From an uncultured Selenomonadaceae bacterium (lineage in GTDB: Bacteria; Bacillota; Negativicutes; Selenomonadales; Selenomonadaceae), in assembly GCA_958415865.1 (NCBI GenBank), contig CATYZV010000032.1:1-10887 (forward strand): 10,887 nucleotides of DNA, given 5' to 3'. Positions 1 to 6,647 of this stretch are shown here, piece after piece (position 1 is the stretch's first letter; each line of letters begins with the position of its first letter). Under the pieces are notes generated by a model. The model was not told the origin of the DNA. It did no database searches and worked only from the letters and a program-made list of their open reading frames with translations. A program made the translations under genes and the position numbers.

Positions 1-1
1 A

Positions 2-1369
2 GCAATCGCAGCAGCAAAAGCAGCATTCGGTCCCTGGTCGGCAACTCCGGTGCCCAAGCGCGTTCAAATAATGTACAAGGTGCGTGAACTGCTCTACAAG
101 TACAAAGATGAACTGACGCTGTCCGTAGCTACGGAAAACGGCAAGAACTGGGCTGAGTCGGAAGGCGATGTGCTCAAGGCTATCGAAGGCACGGAACAGG
201 CTATTGCAGCTCCGTCTCTGATGATGGGCGAAAGCCTCATGGATGCTTCGCGCGGCTTTGATACTGTGTCTTACCGCGAACCGCTCGGCGTGTTTGCAGG
301 CATAGTGCCGTTCAATTTCCCGGCGATGATTCCGATGGGCTGGATGACTCCGATCTGCGTTGCCTGCGGCAACACCATCGTGCTCAAGGCTGCTACTTTT
401 ACGCCGCAGACCTGCATGAGAATTGCTGAAATTTACAAAGAGGCAGGTATGCCGGACGGCGTAGTGAACATCGTTACGTGCTCGCGCCATGAAGCAGAAA
501 TCTTCTTGAATCATCCCGATGTCAAAGGCATCACCTTTGTAGGCTCCACTTCTGTCGGCAAGCATATCTATTCGACGGCTGCGGCAAGCGGCAAGCGCGT
601 ACAGGCTCTCTGCGAAGCGAAAAACCACGCTTTAGTGCTGGAAGATGCTCCGATTGAACGCACGGCAGCAGGCATCATCAATGCTACTTTCGGCTGCGCG
701 GGCGAACGCTGCATGGCTCTGCCGGTAGTGGTTGTGCAGGAAAGCATCGCTGACAAGCTCGTCGCTGCTATCGTGGAAAAAGCTAAAGCTCTGAAAGTCG
801 GTCCGGCATACGACAAGACGACGGGACTAGGACCGGTCATCAATGCAGGTCATAAGAAATTTGTAATCGACTGGATAAACAAGGGCATTGAAGAAGGTGC
901 TAAACTCGTGCTCGACGGACGCGATACAGTTGTCGAAGGCTTTGAAGGCGGCTTCTACCTCGGCCCGACAGTGCTGGATCATGTTAAGCCCGGCATGAGC
1001 GTCGGCGACAGGGAAATCTTCGGCCCGGTGCTCTGCATAAAACGCGTTAAATCGTTTGAAGAAGGCTTGGCTGTGATGAATGCTAATCCGTTTGCCAACG
1101 GCTCTGTCATCTTCACGCAGAACGGTCATTATGCGCGTGAATTCGTGCGCCATACTGACGGCGGCATGGTCGGCGTAAACGTAGGTATTCCCGTGCCGAT
1201 CGGAATGTTCCCGTTCAACGGGCATAAACAGTCCTTCTTCGGCGATCTGCACACGCTCGGCAAAGACGGCTACCGCTTCTACACCGATTACAAGGTGGTT
1301 ACCACTCGCTGGTTCGATGAAGAAGAAAAGAAAGCTACGACTGTTTCCACTTGGGACGGCACTATCTGA
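2..1369 (+). CDS. mmsA: Methylmalonate-semialdehyde dehydrogenase (CoA-acylating) type aldehyde dehydrogenase, 5' end outside window
   Basis: NAD-dependent aldehyde dehydrogenase of the MMSDH/IolA branch, which converts methylmalonate or malonate semialdehyde plus CoA to propionyl- or acetyl-CoA and CO2 in valine or inositol catabolism. The frame is open to the left edge, and the codons before the GTG at 50 (AIAAAKAAFGPWSATP) match the family, so that GTG is internal. About 455 residues are visible; the family is about 485, so some 30-40 are missing. Seen: the PFNFP segment near 311-325, the ACGNT..LKAA cofactor region, and the nucleophile loop FGCAGERCMAL with Cys at 710-712. The Arg just before that Cys fits the MMSDH substrate-carboxylate Arg. 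The KNH motif is present, but the preceding Gly (GAKNH in the family) is Glu (codon 614-616). Substrate is inferred from family; another semialdehyde or aldehyde is possible. It ends at a hairpin terminator. Confidence 0.85.
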   Translation, partial: AIAAAKAAFGPWSATPVPKRVQIMYKVRELLYKYKDELTLSVATENGKNWAESEGDVLKAIEGTEQAIAAPSLMMGESLMDASRGFDTVSYREPLGVFAGIVPFNFPAMIPMGWMTPICVACGNTIVLKAATFTPQTCMRIAEIYKEAGMPDGVVNIVTCSRHEAEIFLNHPDVKGITFVGSTSVGKHIYSTAAASGKRVQALCEAKNHALVLEDAPIERTAAGIINATFGCAGERCMALPVVVVQESIADKLVAAIVEKAKALKVGPAYDKTTGLGPVINAGHKKFVIDWINKGIEEGAKLVLDGRDTVVEGFEGGFYLGPTVLDHVKPGMSVGDREIFGPVLCIKRVKSFEEGLAVMNANPFANGSVIFTQNGHYAREFVRHTDGGMVGVNVGIPVPIGMFPFNGHKQSFFGDLHTLGKDGYRFYTDYKVVTTRWFDEEEKKATTVSTWDGTI

Positions 1370-1396
1370 TGGACTGACAATTTGATTCGGATATAA

Positions 1397-1432
1397 GAAA
1401 GAGGCAGGAACGATATTGTTCCCGCCTCTTTT
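1397..1432. terminator. Bidirectional intrinsic terminator between convergent genes
   Basis: Arms 1398-1411 and 1418-1431 pair through about 14 positions, with one A-C mismatch at 1406/1423 that becomes a U-G wobble on the minus strand, around a 6-base loop. The stem is followed by TTTT on the plus strand, and the A-rich left flank gives a weaker, interrupted U-tract on the minus strand. It lies 28 bases after the dehydrogenase stop and just beyond the ompH stop, so it can end both convergent transcripts. Confidence 0.85.
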
Positions 1433-1444
1433 GCTGTCTGCAAA

Positions 1445-1882
1445 TCAATTTTCTTTGTTCACTTCAGCGATTACTTCATCAGTCAGGTCTTTGCCTCCTG
1501 CAAGCATCGCATCAGCATCGACTACGCTGTTGATGCCGTTTTTCGCTGCGACTTTTTCAATAGCCTTGCGGATGTCGCTGCGGATGGGGTCCATCAGTTC
1601 CTGTTCGCGCTGTGCCATCTGCTGAGCGAGCTTGTTGTAAAGGTCCTGCTTGCCTTTGTCGTCGAGATTGGCAGAGTCCTTCTGGAACTGCTGTTCGAGT
1701 TTCTGCTGTTCGAGGTCGAGGGCACTCATAGTCATCTGCATGCCGGGATAAGATTGAAAAACTCTCTGCGTGTCAACGTAGCCGACTACAGCGGCATCGC
1801 CGGAAGCCGCAAAGCCGGTAGCCGTGCAGCCGAGCATCATCATCAGGGCAAAGAAGAAGGTCAAAATATGCTTTCTGTTCAT
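1445..1882 (-). CDS. ompH: OmpH/Skp family periplasmic outer-membrane-protein chaperone
   Basis: A 145-residue exported protein of the OmpH/Skp family, which holds unfolded outer-membrane proteins in the periplasm for delivery to the Bam machinery. The open frame continues 26 codons further upstream, but ATG at 1882 is preferred: AGGAG lies 7 bases before it and a signal peptide starts right there. Residues 1-25 are a signal sequence (basic NRK, hydrophobic core, possible cleavage after Ala25). Cys19 in MLGC loosely fits a lipobox, so lipidation is possible. The mature start GYVDTQRVFQSYP is the typical OmpH beta strand, followed by a Gln/Glu/Lys-rich coiled coil (about 55-105) and the C-terminal segment with GINSVVDADAML. 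Its presence implies an outer membrane. It appears monocistronic, with a TATAAT box upstream and the shared terminator downstream. Confidence 0.88.
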   Translation of the reverse strand: MNRKHILTFFFALMMMLGCTATGFAASGDAAVVGYVDTQRVFQSYPGMQMTMSALDLEQQKLEQQFQKDSANLDDKGKQDLYNKLAQQMAQREQELMDPIRSDIRKAIEKVAAKNGINSVVDADAMLAGGKDLTDEVIAEVNKEN

Positions 1883-1936
1883 AAAAATACTCCTATCTGC
1901 ATAGATTTGAGAATTGTTTTTAATACTTTTTATCAT

Positions 1937-1960
1937 ATTATATCCATGTGAAAAAGACAA
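1937..1960 (-). promoter_or_regulatory. Putative promoter of the ompH-like gene
   Basis: On the minus strand a perfect TATAAT (plus positions 1937-1942) lies 54 bases before the ompH start codon, in an AT-rich gap between rsmI and ompH. TTGTCT (1955-1960) resembles a -35 box but is only 12 bases away, too close for a standard sigma-70 spacer, so the -35 element is uncertain. Confidence 0.5.
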
Positions 1961-1982
1961 CTATTTTTTCATTAGAATATGA

Positions 1983-2852
1983 TTAAGAATTTGCCTGCTG
2001 CAATAGAGCCTGATAGACATCGCGGCGGCTGATGCCCAATGTTTTTGCCGCCTGGCGCATCGCTTCTTTTTTGTCCATGCCCTGCTCTAACAGCTGATTT
2101 ACATATGCTACAGGAGTCATCTGCACTGTGGGAGCAGCGTCTTGCTCCGTTTCACTGCTGCCTGCTACTATCAGTACAAATTCGCCGCGCGGTTCATTTT
2201 CTCGGAAATGAGCTTGGAGCGAGCCGAGGTCGGAGCGGATGAATTCTTCAAATTTCTTGGTCAGCTCACGGCATGCCGCGGCAGGCCTAGCCTCGCCGAA
2301 TGATGATATCAGCTCTGCTAATGTGTTCTTGAGATGGTAAGGCGTTTCGTAGAATATGAGCGTTTCGGGGCGCGCCTTGAGGTTGTCGAGCAGTTCGCGC
2401 CGCTTCTTTGCCGTCTTGGGCAGAAAGCCGATGAAGGAAAAGCGCACGGTGTCCAATCCGGAGCATATCAATGCGGAAAGTGCGGCGTTGGCTCCGGGTA
2501 TGGGCGTTACTTTGATGCCGGCTTCGATGGCGAGCTGTGCCAGATGCGTGCCGGGGTCTGAAATGCCGGGCAGGCCTGCGTCGCTCACGGCGGCGATGTG
2601 CAGTCCCTGCTGCATTTTTGATACGAGTTCCGGTCCTTTGGTGAATTTGTTGTGCTCGTGATAGCTAGTCAGCGGCGTGTGAATGTCGAAATGGCTGAGA
2701 AGCTTGCGCGTGTTGCGCGTGTCTTCTGCGGCTATTAAATCGGCTTCTTTCAGCGTGCGCACAGCGCGGTAAGTCATGTCTTCCAGATTGCCTATCGGGG
2801 TCGCGGTTAAGTAGAGGCAGCCTTCTGCTGCTATGTTTGTATTGTCGGTCAT
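1983..2852 (-). CDS. rsmI: 16S rRNA (cytidine1402-2'-O)-methyltransferase RsmI
   Basis: A 289-residue SAM-dependent tetrapyrrole-methylase-fold enzyme that 2'-O-methylates C1402 in the decoding centre of 16S rRNA. Seen: N-terminal YLTATPIGNLEDMTYRA, the AEDTRNTRKLL motif, the DAGLPGISDPG SAM-binding loop, PGANAALSAL, and FIGFLPK. A C-terminal helical module (about 235-285) contains GMDKKEAMRQAAKTLGISRRDVYQ, the usual RsmI tail. Length is normal. The ATG at 2852 has AAGGA 8 bases upstream. It corresponds to B. subtilis yabC and follows the yabB-like gene as there, except that an intrinsic terminator lies in the short gap in front of it and the small yazA (GIY-YIG) gene is absent. No clear promoter of its own is visible, so expression may depend on read-through. 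Confidence 0.95.
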   Translation of the reverse strand: MTDNTNIAAEGCLYLTATPIGNLEDMTYRAVRTLKEADLIAAEDTRNTRKLLSHFDIHTPLTSYHEHNKFTKGPELVSKMQQGLHIAAVSDAGLPGISDPGTHLAQLAIEAGIKVTPIPGANAALSALICSGLDTVRFSFIGFLPKTAKKRRELLDNLKARPETLIFYETPYHLKNTLAELISSFGEARPAAACRELTKKFEEFIRSDLGSLQAHFRENEPRGEFVLIVAGSSETEQDAAPTVQMTPVAYVNQLLEQGMDKKEAMRQAAKTLGISRRDVYQALLQQANS

Positions 2853-2876
2853 TTTACTGTCCTTTTGATTAAAGAA

Positions 2877-2903
2877 AAAGAGCGGTATGTACTGCCGCTC
2901 TTT
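2877..2903 (-). terminator. Intrinsic terminator between the yabB-like gene and rsmI
   Basis: Arms 2877-2885 and 2895-2903 pair perfectly over 9 bases (AAAGAGCGG with its complement), extended by a wobble and an A-T pair. Read on the minus strand the hairpin is followed by TTTTTCTTTAAT, a good U-tract. It ends 24 bases before the rsmI start codon and lies only 5 bases after the yabB-like stop, so it should limit transcription from the yaaR-holB-yaaT-yabB group into rsmI. Confidence 0.8.
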
Positions 2904-2908
2904 GGCTG

Positions 2909-3673
2909 TTATTTTGTTATTCTGTCGGGATAATAATATTCCATCAGCGGCCTTGTGTAATCGCCGTTGTCTTCGTGCACGATGAGTGCAGGTTCGACTT
3001 GCAAGCCGCCGAGAGCACCTTCTTTAATGCCTTCTATCAGCACTATATTGGGGGCTTTATCGCGCTTGGGCTGAACGAGCTGCAAACGCTTGGCTTCGAT
3101 TTTGTACTTGTGAAAAGCAACCATGATTTCGCCGAGCCGTTCGGGCAGGTGCACCATGGCGAAGCGGCCGCGGTTTTTTAGGGCAAAGCCAGCTGCGCGG
3201 ACGACATCATCGAGTTTTGCCGTTATCTCGTGGCGTGCCTGTGCTACGCCGTCGAGCGTGTTGATAAGACCTTGGTCTATCTGGCGGTAAGGCGGATTGG
3301 AGACGACGAAGTCCATTGAGCCGGCGCGGCAGTACCGTTCTATTTGGCAGAGGTCGCCTTCATGGACGGTGATTTTATCCTCTAGCTTGTTGAGCTGTAC
3401 ATTGCGCTGCGCCAGTGCAGCCATGACGGGATTTATCTCAAGCGCGTCGATATGGTTCGTGCGCTGTGAGAGTAAGAGCGGCAGTACGCCTGTGCCGGTG
3501 CCGAGGTCGAGGCCGCGGGCGTTTTTCTTGACGGTGGCAAAATGCGCCAGCAGCACAGCATCTAGTGAAAAGCAGAACTGTGTCTTGTCCTGAATGATCT
3601 TGAGTCCGCCTGCCAATAGGTCGTCAAGGCGTTCATTGGGATTAAGCTTTATCTTGTTAAGCTCAGATGTCAT
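2909..3673 (-). CDS. yabB: YabB/TrmN6-like tRNA (adenine-N6) methyltransferase
   Basis: A 254-residue class I SAM methyltransferase of the COG4123 group; E. coli YfiC/TrmN6 of this group methylates A37 of tRNA1(Val). Seen: an N-terminal segment with RLDDLLAGGLKIIQ and FSLDAVLLAHF, SAM motif I LDLGTGTG at residues 55-62, an acidic residue in ALEINP for the ribose, and NPPY at 126-129, the amino-methyltransferase catalytic motif. Two ATGs are close together. The one at 3673 has AAGGA 5 bases upstream, whereas the one at 3679 abuts the GG, so 3673 is chosen. It overlaps the end of the preceding PSP1 gene by 11 bases, indicating translational coupling. The gene order matches B. subtilis yaaT-(yabA)-yabB, with yabA missing. 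The exact tRNA target cannot be read from the sequence. Confidence 0.88.
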   Translation of the reverse strand: MTSELNKIKLNPNERLDDLLAGGLKIIQDKTQFCFSLDAVLLAHFATVKKNARGLDLGTGTGVLPLLLSQRTNHIDALEINPVMAALAQRNVQLNKLEDKITVHEGDLCQIERYCRAGSMDFVVSNPPYRQIDQGLINTLDGVAQARHEITAKLDDVVRAAGFALKNRGRFAMVHLPERLGEIMVAFHKYKIEAKRLQLVQPKRDKAPNIVLIEGIKEGALGGLQVEPALIVHEDNGDYTRPLMEYYYPDRITK

Positions 3674-4493
3674 TTTCATCCTTTTCTACGACATCGTCCC
3701 AAGATGCGACGATGGTGCGTTTGTTGTCGAGCAGTACGGTAACGGTGCGTTTCTGGTGGTTGATGGAAATTGCCTTGCCTTCACCTTCGATGGATACGAT
3801 GCGGCTGCCCTGCTTGGGCGGTGCGGTGATGTTGTTGTGGCGGCAGCCGCAGCCTTGATACATATCGTTTTCGTATTTGAGGCAGCACATCAGCCTGCCG
3901 CAGATGCCGGAGATCTTCGTCGGATTTAAAGACAGGCTCTGATCTTTTGCCATGCGGATGGAGACAGGCTCAAAATCGCCGAGGAAAGTGGAACAGCACA
4001 GCGGCCTGCCGCAGCAGCCGATGCCGCCCAAGAGCTTCGCTTCATCGCGCACGCCGATTTGGCGCAGTTCTATGCGCGTGTGGAAGATAGCTGCCAAGTC
4101 CTTGACGAGTTCGCGGAAGTCAATGCGTCCGTCTGCTGTGAAATAGAAGATTATCTTGTTGACATCGAGCGTGTACTCTACGCTGATCAGTTTCATCGGC
4201 AGCTTGCGGGCTGCTATTTTTTCTTCGCAGATAGCGTATGCCTCTTTTTCTTTAAGGGCATTTTCTTTTAATTTGTCTTTGTCTTCCTGCGTTGCTTTGC
4301 GCTGGACGTTTTTTAAAGGCTGCGTTACCTGAGAATCCGGCATTTCGCGCGGTGCGATTACGACTGTGCCGTACTCTACGCCGCGTGCTGTTTTGACGAC
4401 TACGCCGTCGCCTTTATTTAATTCAATGGTGCCGGGATTGAAGTAATATATCTTACATGCTTTTTTAAATCTTACACCTACAACGGTTTGCAC
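3663..4493 (-). CDS. yaaT: PSP1-domain protein, YaaT/RicT-like RNA-maturation factor
   Basis: A 276-residue PSP1-domain protein similar to B. subtilis YaaT (RicT). RicT, with RicA and RicF, forms an Fe-S-cluster complex that stimulates RNase Y processing and also affects sporulation and competence. Seen: the N-terminal VVGVRFKKACKIYYF strand, GDGVVVKTARGVEYG, a charged helix (about 65-95), and the PSP1 core with the Cys-rich signature GIGCCGRPLCC (Cys160, 161, 166, 167) and GICGRLMCC (Cys198, 203, 204). An additional pair, Cys215 and Cys217, follows. The start is GTG at 4493, with GGGAGG 6 bases upstream. The tail after residue 220 is a small SH3-like segment seen in many homologues. It sits 56 bases after holB and overlaps the yabB-like gene. 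No ricA or ricF gene is in the window. Confidence 0.9.
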   Translation of the reverse strand: MQTVVGVRFKKACKIYYFNPGTIELNKGDGVVVKTARGVEYGTVVIAPREMPDSQVTQPLKNVQRKATQEDKDKLKENALKEKEAYAICEEKIAARKLPMKLISVEYTLDVNKIIFYFTADGRIDFRELVKDLAAIFHTRIELRQIGVRDEAKLLGGIGCCGRPLCCSTFLGDFEPVSIRMAKDQSLSLNPTKISGICGRLMCCLKYENDMYQGCGCRHNNITAPPKQGSRIVSIEGEGKAISINHQKRTVTVLLDNKRTIVASWDDVVEKDENDI

Positions 4494-4549
4494 AAAAATC
4501 CTCCCATGATTTTACTGTATCGTGATCAGCAGCGGAAAGCTGCCGGTAT

Positions 4550-5536
4550 TTATGACTTGCGCCACTGCAAGAGAAAGTTCTGCAGCAGCAGCCGTGCCTC
4601 AGCATTGGAATTGAGGCGGGATATGAGCTGCTTAGTCAAGGACAGCTTTTGCAGCAGGCTGTGGCGGCTGACACTGCCTGCGATGCGGAAAAGATCATTT
4701 TCTACGTCGCGGTTGCAGAGCAGTGAGGTGCTGATGCCGCCGGACAACAGCAGCAGATCTCGCAGAATCTGCTGCATGAATGATGCCCATAGAGAAATCT
4801 GCCGGCGTTCTAAGCCGGCAAGCTCGTCCGTCTGCTCAAGGATGTATCTATCGGTCAGCTTGTTTTCCCATAGAGAAAGAGCTTGGCTGCGCAGCTTTAG
4901 AGCATCGCTGTCGATAAAGTTCAAGGCGCGGCTGGCACTGCCTCCGGACAGACGGGCGATGATAGCTGCCTTATCCGGGCTTATGCCGCGCTTTGCTAAA
5001 ATGCCGGCCGTTTCTTCTTCGCGCAGCGGTGCAAAGTAGATTTTCGTACAGCGCGATAAAACGGTAGGCAGCAGCATTTCCTTATGAGCGGATACCAAGA
5101 TAAAATACGTTTCGCCGGACGGTTCTTCCAGTGTCTTTAAGAGGCTGTTGACGGAGGTTTCGTTCATGTACTCTGCTCCGTCGATGACGATGGCACGCCT
5201 GCCCGACAGAGCCGGCGATAAAGACAGGGCAGACTGCATTCGGCGAATCTGTTCTATTTTTATCACTTTGACTGCTTTGCCTTCTTCCGGTTCCAGATAG
5301 AAAAAATCAGGGTGGCTGCCCTCTTCAAAGGCACGGCAGGAACGGCAGATGCCGCAGGGTAATCCTTCGTGCGGGGCTGAACACAGCAGTGATTTTGCGA
5401 GGACTTTTGCCGTCAGTGATTTGCCGATGCCTTCCGTGCCGCAAAACAGCAGTGCATGAGGCATTCTATCGCGCTGCAGCAGCTCTTGCAGATCCTTTTT
5501 TATCCGGCCGTGTCCGTAAATGCTCTGCCAGTCCAT
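4550..5536 (-). CDS. holB: DNA polymerase III delta' subunit (clamp-loader AAA+ protein)
   Basis: A 328-residue delta' subunit of the clamp loader, which helps open and load the sliding clamp during replication. Seen: an AAA+ module beginning DWQSIYGHGRIKKDL, Walker A GTEGIGKS at 33-40, a zinc ribbon of Cys52, Cys61, Cys64 and Cys67, a Walker-B-like IVIDGAEYMN (about 116-125) lacking the DE pair, sensor LLKTLEEP, and the SRC arginine-finger motif at 161-163. The C-terminal collar region is helical. The frame continues upstream of 5536, but the ATG at 5536 begins one base after the yaaR-like stop (TGATATG) and matches family N-termini, so translational coupling is likely and no separate Shine-Dalgarno is seen. 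An intact P-loop in delta' is common in Firmicutes, whereas E. coli HolB has lost it. Confidence 0.94.
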   Translation of the reverse strand: MDWQSIYGHGRIKKDLQELLQRDRMPHALLFCGTEGIGKSLTAKVLAKSLLCSAPHEGLPCGICRSCRAFEEGSHPDFFYLEPEEGKAVKVIKIEQIRRMQSALSLSPALSGRRAIVIDGAEYMNETSVNSLLKTLEEPSGETYFILVSAHKEMLLPTVLSRCTKIYFAPLREEETAGILAKRGISPDKAAIIARLSGGSASRALNFIDSDALKLRSQALSLWENKLTDRYILEQTDELAGLERRQISLWASFMQQILRDLLLLSGGISTSLLCNRDVENDLFRIAGSVSRHSLLQKLSLTKQLISRLNSNAEARLLLQNFLLQWRKS

Positions 5537-5537
5537 A

Positions 5538-5894
5538 TCAGCCGCGCACCAGCAGCTCATCCAGCAATTCGTCTATTCTGCTGCACTGCGCAGATAAATA
5601 ATCCTTGCTGCTGCCGTCGAGTTTTGCCGTTAGTGCGGCGAGCTCTTCTTCCACGCCGTTTACGCGTTCATATAGATCGCGGCAGGGCACATCGTGCCAT
5701 TTTGATTTCACGCTCAGAGCGTAAATCTGAATGACTACGAGAGAGATGAAATCGCGTATGGCATTTTGATACAGCTGCATATTTTCTGCTGTAGGCTCAT
5801 CGTTTAAAGCTTTATGCGCTTGGGCGATATAAGCTCTTTTTGAATCTATAGTACGCTGCACTTCATCGGGGAAGTTTATAGCTGTTTTTTCCAT
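5538..5894 (-). CDS. yaaR: YaaR family (DUF327) protein of unknown function
   Basis: A 118-residue, highly charged, largely helical soluble protein. It is assigned to the YaaR/DUF327 family from its C-terminal half (AIRDFISLVVIQIYALS ... DLYERVNGVEEELAALT ... RIDELLDELLV), which follows the YaaR pattern, and from its position between tmk and holB, exactly where yaaR sits in Bacillus. It is shorter than the B. subtilis protein (about 146 residues), mainly at the N-terminus. No catalytic motif is visible and the family has no established function. Two ATGs are possible: 5894 has AAGGA 8 bases upstream and is preferred, while 5903 touches the Shine-Dalgarno. It is followed one base later by holB. 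The adjacent yaaQ gene of Bacillus is absent. Confidence 0.75.
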   Translation of the reverse strand: MEKTAINFPDEVQRTIDSKRAYIAQAHKALNDEPTAENMQLYQNAIRDFISLVVIQIYALSVKSKWHDVPCRDLYERVNGVEEELAALTAKLDGSSKDYLSAQCSRIDELLDELLVRG

Positions 5895-5919
5895 GGTATA
5901 CATCCTTTTCTGGACATGA

Positions 5920-5954
5920 ATTATAATGATAGTACAATTTAATTTAGTATAGCA
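5920..5954 (-). promoter_or_regulatory. Putative promoter(s) for the yaaR-holB-yaaT-yabB group
   Basis: The 72-base gap between tmk and the yaaR-like gene is very AT-rich and holds two -10-like elements on the minus strand: TGCTATACT, an extended -10 (plus 5946-5954), and TATAAT (plus 5920-5925). Neither has a convincing -35 box. No terminator hairpin follows tmk, so these would add to read-through from the decarboxylase-tmk pair. Confidence 0.45.
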
Positions 5955-5966
5955 TAAATGGATATT

Positions 5967-6647
5967 TTATAAAAGCTCTGCTGTTATACGCCATACATCG
6001 CGATGGATATCTTCAATGGAGCGCAGTGCTCCTTTGCCATCGGCGCAGTTGACGGTGTGCCAGCCGAAGCGGCGGGCTATCTGCATATATGCGTCGTGGC
6101 AGCGTGCCAGATAGGCGGCATCGCGTTCGTGAATATCCTTTTTCGTATTTGTCGATGCTGCACGTGCTGCGATGAGCTTGTTGCTTAGTTCAGGCGGCAT
6201 ATTTAGAAAGATGACTGCATCGGGCACGGGCAGGCCCATTTTCGTGAATTCCGTATCCCATAGCCAGTGCAGAAATTCTTCCCGCTGCGTTTCGTCCTGT
6301 ATTTTGACCGCCTGATGGACCATGTTGGAAGTCGTGTAGCGGTCGGCGAGAATGATAGCTCCGCTGTCGTAATCCTGCTTCCATTTCATGCGGTAAGATG
6401 CGTAGCGGTCTACTGCGAAGAACATGGAGGCGGCATAGGCATTTACGTCATCTGCATGTCCTCCAAATTCGCCGTTTAAGTACATCTTGACGGGCGTGCA
6501 GGCGGGGCTGGAGTAATCGGGGTATTCGATTTTGCGCACTTTTTTCCCCGCTGCCGTCAAGGCATCGTAGAGCAGCTTTGTCTGAGTCGCTTTGCCGGAG
6601 CCGTCGCCGGCTTCGATTATGAGCAGCCGTCCTCTAGCTTCAGTCAT
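5967..6647 (-). CDS. tmk: Thymidylate kinase (dTMP kinase)
   Basis: A 226-residue P-loop nucleotide kinase that phosphorylates dTMP to dTDP for dTTP synthesis. Seen: the P-loop region IIEAGDGSGKATQTKLL (10-26), a YPDY segment (42-45) and MYLNGEFGG in the dTMP/lid region, the AVDRYASY helix (78-85), and the DRYTTSN motif at 102-108. The motif set resembles a clostridial-type Tmk subfamily rather than the E. coli type. The Walker A is unusual: the first Gly is Ala13, and the Ser/Thr after Lys19 is Ala20. The ATG at 6647 overlaps the decarboxylase stop by 8 bases (ATGACTGA), which suggests coupling. AAGGA is 12 bases upstream, rather far. A TTG at 6680 is in frame but has no Shine-Dalgarno and adds 11 unconserved residues. 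The position next to the yaaO-like gene matches Bacillus. Confidence 0.88.
   Translation of the reverse strand: MTEARGRLLIIEAGDGSGKATQTKLLYDALTAAGKKVRKIEYPDYSSPACTPVKMYLNGEFGGHADDVNAYAASMFFAVDRYASYRMKWKQDYDSGAIILADRYTTSNMVHQAVKIQDETQREEFLHWLWDTEFTKMGLPVPDAVIFLNMPPELSNKLIAARAASTNTKKDIHERDAAYLARCHDAYMQIARRFGWHTVNCADGKGALRSIEDIHRDVWRITAELL

Noticed and set aside
50..52. GTG as the start of the dehydrogenase.
   Set aside because: The codons before it are in frame and match the family N-terminal region, so the gene begins left of the window.
827..1252. A 141-codon open frame antisense to the aldehyde dehydrogenase.
   Set aside because: It lies entirely inside a well-conserved gene, its translation has no recognisable motif, and it mirrors the codon bias of the sense strand.
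4529..4543. 5-bp hairpin (GCAGC/GCTGC, GGAAA loop) in the gap between holB and the yaaT-like gene.
   Set aside because: There is no U-tract and the stem is short; a terminator is not supported, and the downstream gene has its own Shine-Dalgarno.
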